DNA of 64,000 nt from Granulicella mallensis MP5ACTX8 (GTDB taxonomy: Bacteria; Acidobacteriota; Terriglobia; Terriglobales; Acidobacteriaceae): assembly GCF_000178955.2 (NCBI RefSeq), contig NC_016631.1, forward strand, positions 124,001-188,000, given 5' to 3'. The translations under genes were made by a program, and so were the position numbers. The notes under the pieces are model-generated. The model did no database searches and was not told the origin of the DNA. It saw only the letters and a list, made by a program, of their open reading frames with translations. Positions 51,320-59,301 of the stretch are shown here, piece after piece. Positions within the stretch are counted from its first letter, which is position 1, and every line of letters starts with the position of its first letter.

Positions 51320-51916
51320 ATGACCCGCATGTCCGAACAGAAGCCGCAGAACTACCAGAGCAAAGACGTATGGAGCCGCACCACCAGCATCCACGGATAT
51401 CCCATCGACGAGCTGCGATCGGTGTTGCAGAAGAGCATTCGCCGTGGACGCGTGGAAGAGGCCGCGCTGGCTGCGTATGAGTTCTTCGCCTCCGGGTCGG
51501 AGACCGAAGAGGTGCTCTGGCGCAGGCTGGAGATCATCGCGACGGAAGATGTCGGCCTGGGTATGCCTACGGCTCCATCGATCATCAACGCGCTGTACCT
51601 GCAGGCCGGCCGCATGGCCGACTCCGGCGATCGCTGGATCTACTGTGCCCATGCGGTTCGCCTTCTCGCGACCGCGCCGAAGGACAATCTGTCGATGGAG
51701 CTCTCCGGCTGGACGAAAGAAGTCGTCGAACGCGGCGAGCGGAAGGTGGAGGTCGAGGATTTCATGGTCGATCTGCACACCCGTCGCGGTACAGAGATGG
51801 GCCGCACCGTCGCTCATTGGTGGAACGAAGGCGCAAAGCTTGAGAACCGCATCGAAGGTTACGACCCCAAGTGGGGCGACTATCTGCGCAAGCTCGCAGG
51901 AGCGAAGGTGGAGTAG
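51320..51916 (+). CDS. Orphan protein resembling the RarA/MgsA C-terminal domain
   Basis: A 198-residue cytosolic protein. The stretch L-Q-K-S-I-R-R-G-R-V-E-E-A-A-L-A-A-Y, then L-W-R-R-L-E-I-I-A-T-E-D-V-G-L-G-M-P, resembles the oligomerisation/C-terminal region of RarA (MgsA, WRNIP1) AAA+ ATPases. No P-loop or AAA domain is present, so it cannot act as RarA does. It follows the nucleoside hydrolases by 13 bp and is probably co-transcribed. Function unknown. Confidence 0.7.
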   Translation: MTRMSEQKPQNYQSKDVWSRTTSIHGYPIDELRSVLQKSIRRGRVEEAALAAYEFFASGSETEEVLWRRLEIIATEDVGLGMPTAPSIINALYLQAGRMADSGDRWIYCAHAVRLLATAPKDNLSMELSGWTKEVVERGERKVEVEDFMVDLHTRRGTEMGRTVAHWWNEGAKLENRIEGYDPKWGDYLRKLAGAKVE

Positions 51917-51948
51917 TAACGGTCCTGAACGAATGGTCACGATCGGGT

Positions 51949-51993
51949 GCCCCATCCTCGACGCGCGGTTCTATCGCGCGACAGGGTGGGGTA
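51949..51993. repeat. hairpin repeat GCCCCATCCT...AGGGTGGGGT
   Basis: Outer arms GCCCCATCCT and AGGGTGGGGT enclose CGCGCG/CGCGCG. It lies 33 bp after the RarA-like gene. Similar motifs are common in acidobacterial gaps as I recall. The rest of 51917-52261 shows no gene. Confidence 0.5.
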
Positions 51994-52261
51994 TCGTTTG
52001 CGGTAGCAAACGACCGCTCTCTTTCATTTGGTCACAGCCGCTATTAAAGCTGAAAACGGTCGATCTTGCGGACGATATCCTGACGCAGAGCGCGATGCCA
52101 ATGTTTATAGCGCGCTTGGAGTCCATATCCCACCCTGCAGCGAGCCAAGAACTGCGCGGCGGGGTAGAGCATCTGCTTAAACGTTATTGGTCAATCCAGG
52201 AGCGGCCCCGCACGAAGACCGGTAAAATCCAGACAAGAACTGCATCTTCCACCTGCTGCCT

Positions 52262-52945
52262 ATGAGCCATCTGAGTCCAGTCATCTATGGTCGTCAATTC
52301 CGGAGCGGTTTCACTGTGTTGCCACGGCACCGGCATGGTGACAGCTATCTCGCCCTGGTCTTGTCGGGCGGTTACGAGGAAGCTGGCGATGGGGGACGTC
52401 ATCGTGTCCGTCCCGGCCAGGTGGTGATGCACGGGGCGTTTGAGGCTCACTTGAACCGCTACGATGCCAAGGGTTCCGAAGTACTGGATCTGGCATTGCC
52501 CTCCTGGATGGAACTCTCCACCGCCTTGATGCAGGCTCCTGATCCCGATACGGCTGTCCGTTTGGCGGAGCGTGATCCGAACGAAGCGCTTGCATTTTTG
52601 CTCGCGACCATGAAGCCGCAGTCTCCGCAGTTCATCGATTGGCCGGACGAGCTGGCACATGCCATGGTGCGCGATCCCCATCTGCGGCTGCAGGATTGGG
52701 CCCGGGAACGGCAGCTCGCCGATGCAACCATCTCGCGCGGATTCCGTCAGGTCTTTGGCATCGCTCCTTCCGCCTACCGCGCGCAACTAAAAGGCAGGCT
52801 CGCCTGGCGGCAGGCAGCTGGAGGTCGCGAGACCCTGTCTTCCATCGCAGCCTGTGCAGGATTCTGCGACCAGGCGCATATGACCCATACCGTTCGTGCC
52901 GTCACAGGCCGGACTCCAGGTGCCTGGCGCAGGCACGTCAAATAG
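52262..52945 (+). CDS. AraC-family regulator with cupin sensor
   Basis: A 227-residue regulator. The N-terminal cupin-like half has L-P-R-H-R-H-G-D-S-Y-L-A-L-V-L-S-G-G-Y and R-P-G-Q-V-V-M-H. The C-terminal double helix-turn-helix is L-Q-D-W-A-R-E-R-Q-L-A-D-A-T-I-S-R-G-F, then I-A-A-C-A-G-F-C-D-Q-A-H-M. It precedes the M28 peptidase gene by 40 bp, but a regulatory link is only inferred. Confidence 0.87.
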   Translation: MSHLSPVIYGRQFRSGFTVLPRHRHGDSYLALVLSGGYEEAGDGGRHRVRPGQVVMHGAFEAHLNRYDAKGSEVLDLALPSWMELSTALMQAPDPDTAVRLAERDPNEALAFLLATMKPQSPQFIDWPDELAHAMVRDPHLRLQDWARERQLADATISRGFRQVFGIAPSAYRAQLKGRLAWRQAAGGRETLSSIAACAGFCDQAHMTHTVRAVTGRTPGAWRRHVK

Positions 52946-52985
52946 ATACAAGACAGGTTTCGCCAGATTCGTGCATGCTGGCTGC

Positions 52986-54767
52986 ATGTCCAGAAACATT
53001 GCCACGATCGCGCTCCTGCCCCTGCTGCTTTCGTTTTCCTGCCTGCCTGCGCAGGTGACGAAGAGCAAAAAAGTACAGGCCCCCACAGCATCCCAGCCGC
53101 ATGGATATGACTACGAACATCCAGAGGCTCAGCCCGCGGTGGAAGCTCTGGATCTCGACATGTATGCCCGCATTCGCAAAGAGGGCCTCGATCACTCTCA
53201 CATCATGGAGTACGCCAGCGGACTGTTTGACGGCATCGGCCCGCGTCTGACCGGTTCGCCCAATATGGCAAAGGCGAATGCGTGGACGCGTGACCAGCTT
53301 GCAGCGATGGGCTGCACGAATGCGCACCTGGAGAGTTGGGGCGACTTCGGGCTGGGCTGGCGTCAGATCAGCACCTCCGTCGACATGGCCACGCCAGACA
53401 CGGCTGTCTTCATCGCGCAGGCCACACCCTGGTCGCCGGCAACTCACGGCGCCGTTACGGCGGACGTGATCGCCATGCCTTTCCCCAAAGACGAAAAGGC
53501 CTTCGATGAGTGGAAGGGGAAGCTGGCCGGGAAGGTCGTTCTGTTGGGAAAAGCGCCCACGATCCATCCGGACCCTGAGCCGATGCTGCAGCATTACGAC
53601 GAGAAGAAACTTGAACAGATCTACGACTACCCGCTCGACGGCGACATGCAGGAGCAGCATGTGTACACGGACGATCCTCAATTCTGGGCGCAGGTCTTCA
53701 AGCAGGTAAATGCCAAAGAGAAGATCTCACGATTTCTCGCGGACGAACATGCCGTGGCTATCTTGCTCTCGAGTTACGGCGGCGATGGCGGCATCATCAA
53801 GGACGACAATAACGAAGCGATGGGCCAGCGTGTGTTCATGCCGGATCACAAGCAGCCGATTCCTTCCGTCGTCCTGGCCAACGAGGCCTTTGGCCGTCTC
53901 TCGCGGCTGCTTGAAAATCATGTGCCTGTACAGGTGGCGGTCAACGTCAACACCCAGTTCACCGGAGACCACCAGCAGGGCTACGACACCATCGCTGAGA
54001 TCCCTGGCACTGATCCGTCGTTGAAAGACGAGGTTGTCATGGTCGGCGGCCATCTCGATAGCTGGATCGCCGGCACAGGGGCTACCGATAACGGCGCGGG
54101 TACGATCATCGCCATGGAGGTGATGCGTATCCTGACGGCGCTGCATGTACAACCGAGACGGACGATCCGGATCGGCTTGTGGAGCGGCGAAGAGCAGGGG
54201 TATATGGGATCGCTTGGCTATGTGGCGAACCACTTCGGTACGGTGGGGCTATCGACCAGTCCGGAGCAACTGGAGGTGCCGGAGTTCCTGCGCCAACAGG
54301 TAGGCCCGCTCAAGCTCAAGCCGGAGCAGGGGCTTATCTCCGGCTACTTCAATCTGGACAACGGCGGCGGGAAACTGCTCGGCATCTTCGCGCAGGAGAA
54401 CGCAGCCATTGTGCCGATCTTTCAGCAATGGATGGCGCCTCTCAAAGATCTGGGGGTGACCACGATCAGCATGCGCAGGACCTCCGGCACCGATCATGAT
54501 GTCTTCGATGAAGTGGGTGTTCCAGGCTTTCAATTTATCCAGGACCCTCGCGACTATGAGACGCGCAGCGTTCACACCAATCAGGATGTCTATGAGCGTC
54601 TATCACCTTCCGATCTCAAGCAGGCGGCAGTAGTCGAAGCGATCTTCGTCTACAACACCGCCATGCGAGACCAGATGCTACCCCGCAAGCCGCTGCCCCA
54701 TCCGGAGAACTTTGATCGCGAGCGCCAGCCTTTGAAGGATGTAATGCCCGGCGCGGTAACAAAGTGA
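52986..54767 (+). CDS. Secreted M28-family zinc peptidase
   Basis: A 593-residue exported peptidase (signal near L-P-L-L-L-S-F-S-C-L-P-A-Q, with a possible lipobox cysteine). An inserted PA-like domain is expected at about 130-320. The zinc-binding core is V-G-G-H-L-D-S-W (His/Asp), A-T-D-N-G-A-G (bridging Asp), W-S-G-E-E-Q-G (catalytic and metal Glu) and a final H-T-N-Q-D. Members are aminopeptidases or carboxypeptidases. The ATG at 52986 is the one preceding the signal peptide. Confidence 0.9.
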   Translation: MSRNIATIALLPLLLSFSCLPAQVTKSKKVQAPTASQPHGYDYEHPEAQPAVEALDLDMYARIRKEGLDHSHIMEYASGLFDGIGPRLTGSPNMAKANAWTRDQLAAMGCTNAHLESWGDFGLGWRQISTSVDMATPDTAVFIAQATPWSPATHGAVTADVIAMPFPKDEKAFDEWKGKLAGKVVLLGKAPTIHPDPEPMLQHYDEKKLEQIYDYPLDGDMQEQHVYTDDPQFWAQVFKQVNAKEKISRFLADEHAVAILLSSYGGDGGIIKDDNNEAMGQRVFMPDHKQPIPSVVLANEAFGRLSRLLENHVPVQVAVNVNTQFTGDHQQGYDTIAEIPGTDPSLKDEVVMVGGHLDSWIAGTGATDNGAGTIIAMEVMRILTALHVQPRRTIRIGLWSGEEQGYMGSLGYVANHFGTVGLSTSPEQLEVPEFLRQQVGPLKLKPEQGLISGYFNLDNGGGKLLGIFAQENAAIVPIFQQWMAPLKDLGVTTISMRRTSGTDHDVFDEVGVPGFQFIQDPRDYETRSVHTNQDVYERLSPSDLKQAAVVEAIFVYNTAMRDQMLPRKPLPHPENFDRERQPLKDVMPGAVTK

Positions 54768-54794
54768 TAGGGCGCAAGGCAACTACTGTGGAAC

Positions 54795-55388
54795 TTAGAT
54801 GTCGTAGAAGAGGACTTTGCCGTAGGGAGCCAACTGCATGAGCAAGTCGAAGTCGGACAGGTTTCGTGTCAGAACGGTGAGACCGGCCTTCTCCGCTGAT
54901 AGAAAGATCAACGCATCGTTGAGGGCCTGCCGCTGCTCGGCTTTGCCATATTGCTGCACTCTCGCCAGAAGCCCGGCAAGGATTCCAGCGTCCCGCCACA
55001 CTTCGCGATCCGGATTCACGATGCGGTGATTCGGCCTCCGTTCGATCGAAGCAAGCACCTGGTTGATGGTGTGCGGTGTGTCGGGATGATTGGGGTTGAG
55101 AAGGCCTGCAAGTGCCGATAGCTCGCACTCTGTGACCGTGGAGTGCCATAAACTCGCGGCATCGATCATCCGCGCAACGTCAGGAGGCAGCTTGCCTTGT
55201 AACTCGTCGATGTAAACCGTTGTATCGAGAAGAAGCTTTGGAACGGATTGTGCTTTAACGAAGACCGGCAGTTCTGACCGCTGGCGGTAACGAAGCGCCG
55301 TCCGGTGACCGGACAGCTTCAGGCACCGTAGAGTGCGTCGTAGGCCAGAATCAGAACTCAAGATCGACGTCCGGATTGATCGTTCCAC
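54795..55388 (-). CDS. PIN-domain (VapC-like) ribonuclease toxin
   Basis: A protein of up to 197 residues with a PIN domain: L-L-L-D-T-T-V-Y-I-D-E-L (first acidic residue), E-C-E-L-S-A-L, a central N-D-A-L-I-F and T-R-N-L-S-D-F-D near the C-terminus. The first 45 residues before P-K-L-L-L-D-T lack PIN features. The GTG at 55388 overlaps the antitoxin gene by 38 bp; no better start was found, so the true start is uncertain. VapC toxins cut RNA such as tRNA or rRNA. Confidence 0.75.
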   Translation of the reverse strand: MERSIRTSILSSDSGLRRTLRCLKLSGHRTALRYRQRSELPVFVKAQSVPKLLLDTTVYIDELQGKLPPDVARMIDAASLWHSTVTECELSALAGLLNPNHPDTPHTINQVLASIERRPNHRIVNPDREVWRDAGILAGLLARVQQYGKAEQRQALNDALIFLSAEKAGLTVLTRNLSDFDLLMQLAPYGKVLFYDI

Positions 55389-55677
55389 ATTGTGAATGAA
55401 GCCACTGCCAGTAGTCGTCGGCTACGGCGAGGTTCGCCAGAGCAGCCTCGAGCAGCTTCGAGTCGGATGTGATTCCGGACTTTCGCTTCGCTTGTTCGAC
55501 CAGACTGGCTGGCATCCGTCCGCGCAGAACGTGGGTTCTGGTTCCTGAAAGGAGGCCATGCTCTTTAGCGACGGCCAGTACCTCGTTAAGACGGCCAGTC
55601 GAAGGGGCAGTCCGCACTGTGGACCTCGTCAGCTTGACCGTGCTGCGGGATGTCGGGTTTGCTGCGGCTCTTGCCAT
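55351..55677 (-). CDS. Ribbon-helix-helix-type antitoxin
   Basis: A 108-residue protein immediately upstream of the PIN gene. T-H-V-L-R-G-R-M-P-A-S-L-V-E-Q-A-K-R-K-S-G and S-D-S-K-L-L-E-A-A-L-A-N-L suit a ribbon-helix-helix domain with dimerisation helix. The C-terminus (D-Y-W-Q-W-L-H-S) may wrap the toxin. The N-terminal 30 residues are a Ser/Thr/Arg-rich stretch of low complexity. The overlap with the toxin gene fits a toxin-antitoxin module that represses its own promoter. Confidence 0.7.
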   Translation of the reverse strand: MARAAANPTSRSTVKLTRSTVRTAPSTGRLNEVLAVAKEHGLLSGTRTHVLRGRMPASLVEQAKRKSGITSDSKLLEAALANLAVADDYWQWLHSQCGTINPDVDLEF

Positions 55678-55734
55678 GATTCACCTTCCAGCTCAATGTA
55701 GCACAGTAGACTATTGTTCGTGCTACAAAATACT

Positions 55735-56475
55735 TCAAGCGAAACGCAGCCGAACCCTCTTCTCCAACCCACTGCTGACCTCATACAGCGCCGTTGACAA
55801 CGCCATCGCAATCACGCTGGCTCCGAGCGCGCGGTGCAGGTTGAACTGCTGCATCGTGACGGCGAACATGTCTCCCAGCCCGCCGGTCTGCATCAGGAAC
55901 TCGGCTACTACCGTCACCAGGATGCTGTAGGCGGTGCCCACGCGAAGTGCGACTGCGAGTTCGGGTATGGCAGCGGGAAGGGCCAGCAGCACGAGCCGCT
56001 TCCATCGCGAAGCATGCAGGGCGTGGAAGAGTTCCGGCGAACGCGGCGGCAGACGGCGCAGGCCCGAGCCGGCATAGACGAAGCTAGGAAAGAACGTCAT
56101 GATCGCTACTGTCAGAAGCTCGGTCCGGCTCTGGTAGCCGAAGAGCCGGGCAAGGATCGGGATCAGGCAGACGATCGGCGTCGCCGTCAGCAGCAGTGCT
56201 GAAGATTGCAGCAGGCCGGACAGAAGTTTGGAGGTCCAGCAGATGATCGCCAGCCCTAGCCCTGCCAGCATTCCCAGCAGCAAGCCGCTCAGCGCAAAAC
56301 CTGTGGTCCACAGTGCAGGAAGGATATAGACCGAGGCGTGCAGCGTGAGGTCCTGAAGGACGGACAGCGGGGAGACGACCACAATGCTGTTGTAGTTCGA
56401 GGTCATCACTCCAATCTGCCACAGCAGCAGGAGCAGAATCACGGCCCACGACTTTTTCAGGAAGCGGAGAATCAT
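55735..56475 (-). CDS. ABC transporter permease (SsuC/TauC-like), second subunit
   Basis: A 246-residue inner-membrane protein with about six helices and the permease-ATPase coupling segment (F-H-A-L-H-A-S-R-W-K-R-L-V-L-L-A-L-P-A-A-I-P). It belongs to the nitrate/sulfonate/taurine group. ATG 56475 overlaps the stop of the preceding permease gene by 4 bp. The two permeases probably form a heterodimer, which is less usual than the single-permease layout of this group. Confidence 0.88.
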   Translation of the reverse strand: MILRFLKKSWAVILLLLLWQIGVMTSNYNSIVVVSPLSVLQDLTLHASVYILPALWTTGFALSGLLLGMLAGLGLAIICWTSKLLSGLLQSSALLLTATPIVCLIPILARLFGYQSRTELLTVAIMTFFPSFVYAGSGLRRLPPRSPELFHALHASRWKRLVLLALPAAIPELAVALRVGTAYSILVTVVAEFLMQTGGLGDMFAVTMQQFNLHRALGASVIAMALSTALYEVSSGLEKRVRLRFA

Positions 56476-57239
56476 GACATCCTCCGTTCGACAATACGTT
56501 CCACCCATCCGATCAGAGCATAGCCGGTCAGCGAGATGCCGGCCACGACCAGCACAGCGGCCCACATCAGTGGAATCTGAAAGTTCTGCATCGTGTTCAG
56601 AATCACGATGCCCAGACCGGTAGGTGCGCCGAACCACTCGCCCACGACCGCGCCGATCATGGCGGTGGTCACGGCGAGCTTCATGCCGTTCAGCAGCGCA
56701 GGCAGCGCGGAGATGGCGTCAAGATAGCGGAAGCGAGTGCCACAGCTTGCACCGCTGGCTTGGAAGAACTGTCCCAGCCGCCGGTCGGCGGAGCGCAGCC
56801 CCGAGGTTGCGGCCACATAGATCAGAAAGAAAACAGGAATCGCCGCGAGCAGTGCGGGTGTCGCTTCTCTGCCTGCGGTGATGACCAGCACCGGCCCCAG
56901 CGCGATAGCAGGCAACGCATTGACTACAACGGCCAGCCGGTCGAGCCCCGGTTCAAGAGCAGGCAATAGTTGCGCCGTAAAAGCCGTAAGGCAGCCGAGC
57001 GTCGCACCCAGCAGCAAGCCGATGCCTGCGGAGGAGACCGTAGCCGCGGCAGCACGCAGCAGCAATGCGCGTCGCCAGCCTATGGTGTATACGCGAAAAA
57101 CGTCGGTGAGCGCGGGCAGCGTCTTGCCTCCGATGCCTGTCTTGCCCGCGATCTGCCAGGCGGCGAGCAGCAGCAGAAATCCGCACACCTGGTAGAGCGC
57201 GCGTTGTATGCCTCCGTCTTGTTGCTCGGCTCTTTGCAT
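56472..57239 (-). CDS. ABC transporter permease (SsuC/TauC-like), first subunit
   Basis: A 255-residue membrane protein with six helices and the coupling loop F-F-Q-A-S-G-A-S-C-G-T-R-F-R-Y-L-D-A-I-S-A-L-P. It overlaps the ATPase stop by one base (TAATG), so translation is coupled. It is a paralogue of the following gene. Confidence 0.9.
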   Translation of the reverse strand: MQRAEQQDGGIQRALYQVCGFLLLLAAWQIAGKTGIGGKTLPALTDVFRVYTIGWRRALLLRAAAATVSSAGIGLLLGATLGCLTAFTAQLLPALEPGLDRLAVVVNALPAIALGPVLVITAGREATPALLAAIPVFFLIYVAATSGLRSADRRLGQFFQASGASCGTRFRYLDAISALPALLNGMKLAVTTAMIGAVVGEWFGAPTGLGIVILNTMQNFQIPLMWAAVLVVAGISLTGYALIGWVERIVERRMS

Positions 57240-58009
57240 TACGGTTCCTTATATTCCGGTTCCAGACTCAAGGTAAGGTCATCGACGAGTTGGTGAAACA
57301 GCTCCTGCCGCATGGTCTCCACGGTGCGCGGACGCGGAAAGGGAACCTGCACCTCACGCACGATCCGGCCGGGGCGTCCGCTCATCACCAGCACGCGGTC
57401 CGCGAGAAAGAGTGCCTCCTCTACCGTGTGGGTTACGAGGATTGTGGTGATCTGCTTCTCCTGCCAGATGCGCTGCAGCTCAAGGTTCATGGAGCGCCGC
57501 GTTACGGCATCGAGAGCGCCGAACGGTTCGTCGAGCAACAGCAGCTTGGGGGCCAGGCACAAGGCACGGGCGATCGACACGCGCTGCCGCATGCCGCCGG
57601 AGAGCTGGCTTGGCCGAGCGGACTCGAAGCCTTTGAGCCCGACGAGTTCGATGAGGCCTGCAATGTGTTCGCGGTCCGGCTTGCGTCCTGCGATCTGGAA
57701 GGGTAGCTCCAGATTTCCTTCGACGCTTCGCCAGGGCAGAAGCGCATGTTCCTGAAATGCGATGCCGAGCTGCTGTTTGGTCTGCAACTGTCGAGGCGGA
57801 AGGCCGTCCACGGTAACTGTTCCGGTGGAGGGCTCATCCAGGCCTGCGACAAGATTCAGAATCGTGCTCTTCCCGCAGCCAGAGGGGCCGAGGAGCGCGA
57901 TGAACTCGCCCTCGCGGATGGTCAGGTCCATCGCGCCGAGAGCCAGCACGCTGCGCTCCCGGTTGATGCGGAACTCTTTGCTTACGCCCTTCAGTTCAAT
58001 CGTCGCCAA
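57239..58009 (-). CDS. ABC transporter ATP-binding protein (SsuB/TauB-like)
   Basis: A 256-residue nucleotide-binding subunit: Walker A G-P-S-G-C-G-K-S-T, Q-loop F-Q-E-H-A-L-L-P-W, signature L-S-G-G-M-R-Q-R, Walker B L-L-L-L-D-E-P-F-G-A-L-D and the switch histidine in V-T-H-T-V-E-E-A. Typical of the nitrate/sulfonate/taurine ATPase branch. It energises the two permeases that follow. Confidence 0.95.
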   Translation of the reverse strand: MATIELKGVSKEFRINRERSVLALGAMDLTIREGEFIALLGPSGCGKSTILNLVAGLDEPSTGTVTVDGLPPRQLQTKQQLGIAFQEHALLPWRSVEGNLELPFQIAGRKPDREHIAGLIELVGLKGFESARPSQLSGGMRQRVSIARALCLAPKLLLLDEPFGALDAVTRRSMNLELQRIWQEKQITTILVTHTVEEALFLADRVLVMSGRPGRIVREVQVPFPRPRTVETMRQELFHQLVDDLTLSLEPEYKEP

Positions 58010-58063
58010 GTCTTATCCGATCGCGCGGTCTGGAGAGGAAGGGCTCCAGCCACGACATCCAAA

Positions 58064-59116
58064 TCACTTCAAACTGCGGTACGCCTCTTCGAGCAGGCTC
58101 AGGTCGATGAATCGCTCCGCGGGCGGCAGGTTGGTTCTGCCGGTTGCGGCAGCCGCGGCATACATCGTCTGGATGCTCTGCTTTTGAAACCAGAAGGGAA
58201 TGGTGGCACCGGGCTCTACCTGGAGTGACATCTGCAGCCGGTTGAGCGTGGTCTGCTGATGCAGGTCCAGTCCCAGGTCGCCTCCATACTTTTCGACAGC
58301 CAACCTGGCGGCAATCGCTGGATCGCGAAGACTGTCTGCACGGGCCCGCAACATGCCTTTTAGAAATCCTACGACCTGCTGTCGCTTTGTGGTCAACGTC
58401 GTGCGGTCTACAAAGAGCAGGGAAGAGGGGACCTTGTAGCCGAGGTCGTAGATCTTCGTCACGAAGAAGTCCTTGCCCTGGCGCAGCCCCATGTTTTCGA
58501 GCATCGTCGGTTGATTGGTTACGTAGCAGAAGTAGGCATCGCCTTCTCCGTTGAGCAGGGCCTCCGGGGAGAAACCGACGGGGATCAGCTTGTAGTCCAT
58601 GGGTAGGTGATTGAGGCGGAAGGTCGCTTCCAGCTCATTGCGCTCGCTGGGGCCTTGTACGAGAAACCGTCCGCCGACAAGATCGGCGGGTTTCAGCATC
58701 GGCCTCTTCGGCAGGGTGATGAGGCCGGTCGGCATGATGGGAAACTGCGCGGCCACGACGACGAAGTCATTTCCCTGCGCTACGACATCGAGGATCGGGA
58801 GCAGCTCTCCATCGCCGATCGAAGCCTGTTGCGCGGCGACCTCGACGACCGGCTGCGGCGCATTGGGGCCACCGGGAAGGTAGGACATCCGAACCCCTTC
58901 CTGCCGAAAGTAGCCCTTGTCCATGGCCACCCAGAGATTTCCGTATTCCACGTCAGGGAGCCAGCCGAGGGCCCACACGAGCCCATCGGGGCGTGACCTG
59001 CGGCAGCCTGAGAGGCCGGCCATACCGGCCAATCCTCCCAACTGTAGAAAACGCCTTCGATCCCATGGAAAGGGACCTCCTGGCCTTTGTGCCCTGGCTC
59101 GCATGGTTTTGAGCAT
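58064..59116 (-). CDS. NMT1/SsuA-like periplasmic receptor, Tat lipoprotein
   Basis: A 350-residue solute receptor. The N-terminus has the twin-arginine motif R-R-R-F-L-Q-L-G-G, then a hydrophobic stretch ending L-S-G-C, which is a lipobox. The mature part has the NMT1 pattern: W-L-P-D-V-E-Y-G-N-L-W-V-A-M-D-K-G-Y-F-R-Q-E-G. The family delivers sulfonates, nitrate, thiamine precursors or aromatic acids. No substrate-diagnostic genes surround it. It is first in the four-gene ABC operon (54-bp gap to the ATPase). ATG 59116 or 59104 may be the start. Confidence 0.88.
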   Translation of the reverse strand: MLKTMRARAQRPGGPFPWDRRRFLQLGGLAGMAGLSGCRRSRPDGLVWALGWLPDVEYGNLWVAMDKGYFRQEGVRMSYLPGGPNAPQPVVEVAAQQASIGDGELLPILDVVAQGNDFVVVAAQFPIMPTGLITLPKRPMLKPADLVGGRFLVQGPSERNELEATFRLNHLPMDYKLIPVGFSPEALLNGEGDAYFCYVTNQPTMLENMGLRQGKDFFVTKIYDLGYKVPSSLLFVDRTTLTTKRQQVVGFLKGMLRARADSLRDPAIAARLAVEKYGGDLGLDLHQQTTLNRLQMSLQVEPGATIPFWFQKQSIQTMYAAAAATGRTNLPPAERFIDLSLLEEAYRSLK

Positions 59117-59301
59117 AGCGTGACAAGGCCCATCCGGTGAACGGAGGGGCCTCTGGCTGCTGCGATCCCTCGTGCTGGAGGTGCAGGAAGTGGGGATTAC
59201 ATTCGTCCGACAAAACAATGACAAACTCAAGACTCCATGGTTGCAACAGTCGTATCGCCCTTAGTGCATCCTATGTAGGCACTAAGGTAACCGGAGGCTT
59301 C
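59117..59301. promoter_or_regulatory. shared promoter region of the ABC operon and polyketide operon
   Basis: 185 bp between divergent genes. GGAGG five bases before the GTG at 59302 is the ribosome-binding site of the polyketide synthase. The strings GTAGGCACTAAGGTAAC (59274-59290) and TTAGTGCATCCTATG (59261-59275) form an imperfect dyad (TTAGTGC/GCACTAA) that may be an operator. Confidence 0.45.

Noticed and set aside
50107..51330. A 407-residue minus-strand frame opposite nucleoside hydrolase 2
   Set aside because: Shadow frame; Arg/His/Leu-rich composition and no start signal.
58064..59301. Thiamine-pyrophosphate riboswitch upstream of the NMT1-type receptor
   Set aside because: I could not find the conserved CTGAGA and related TPP-box elements in the leader.
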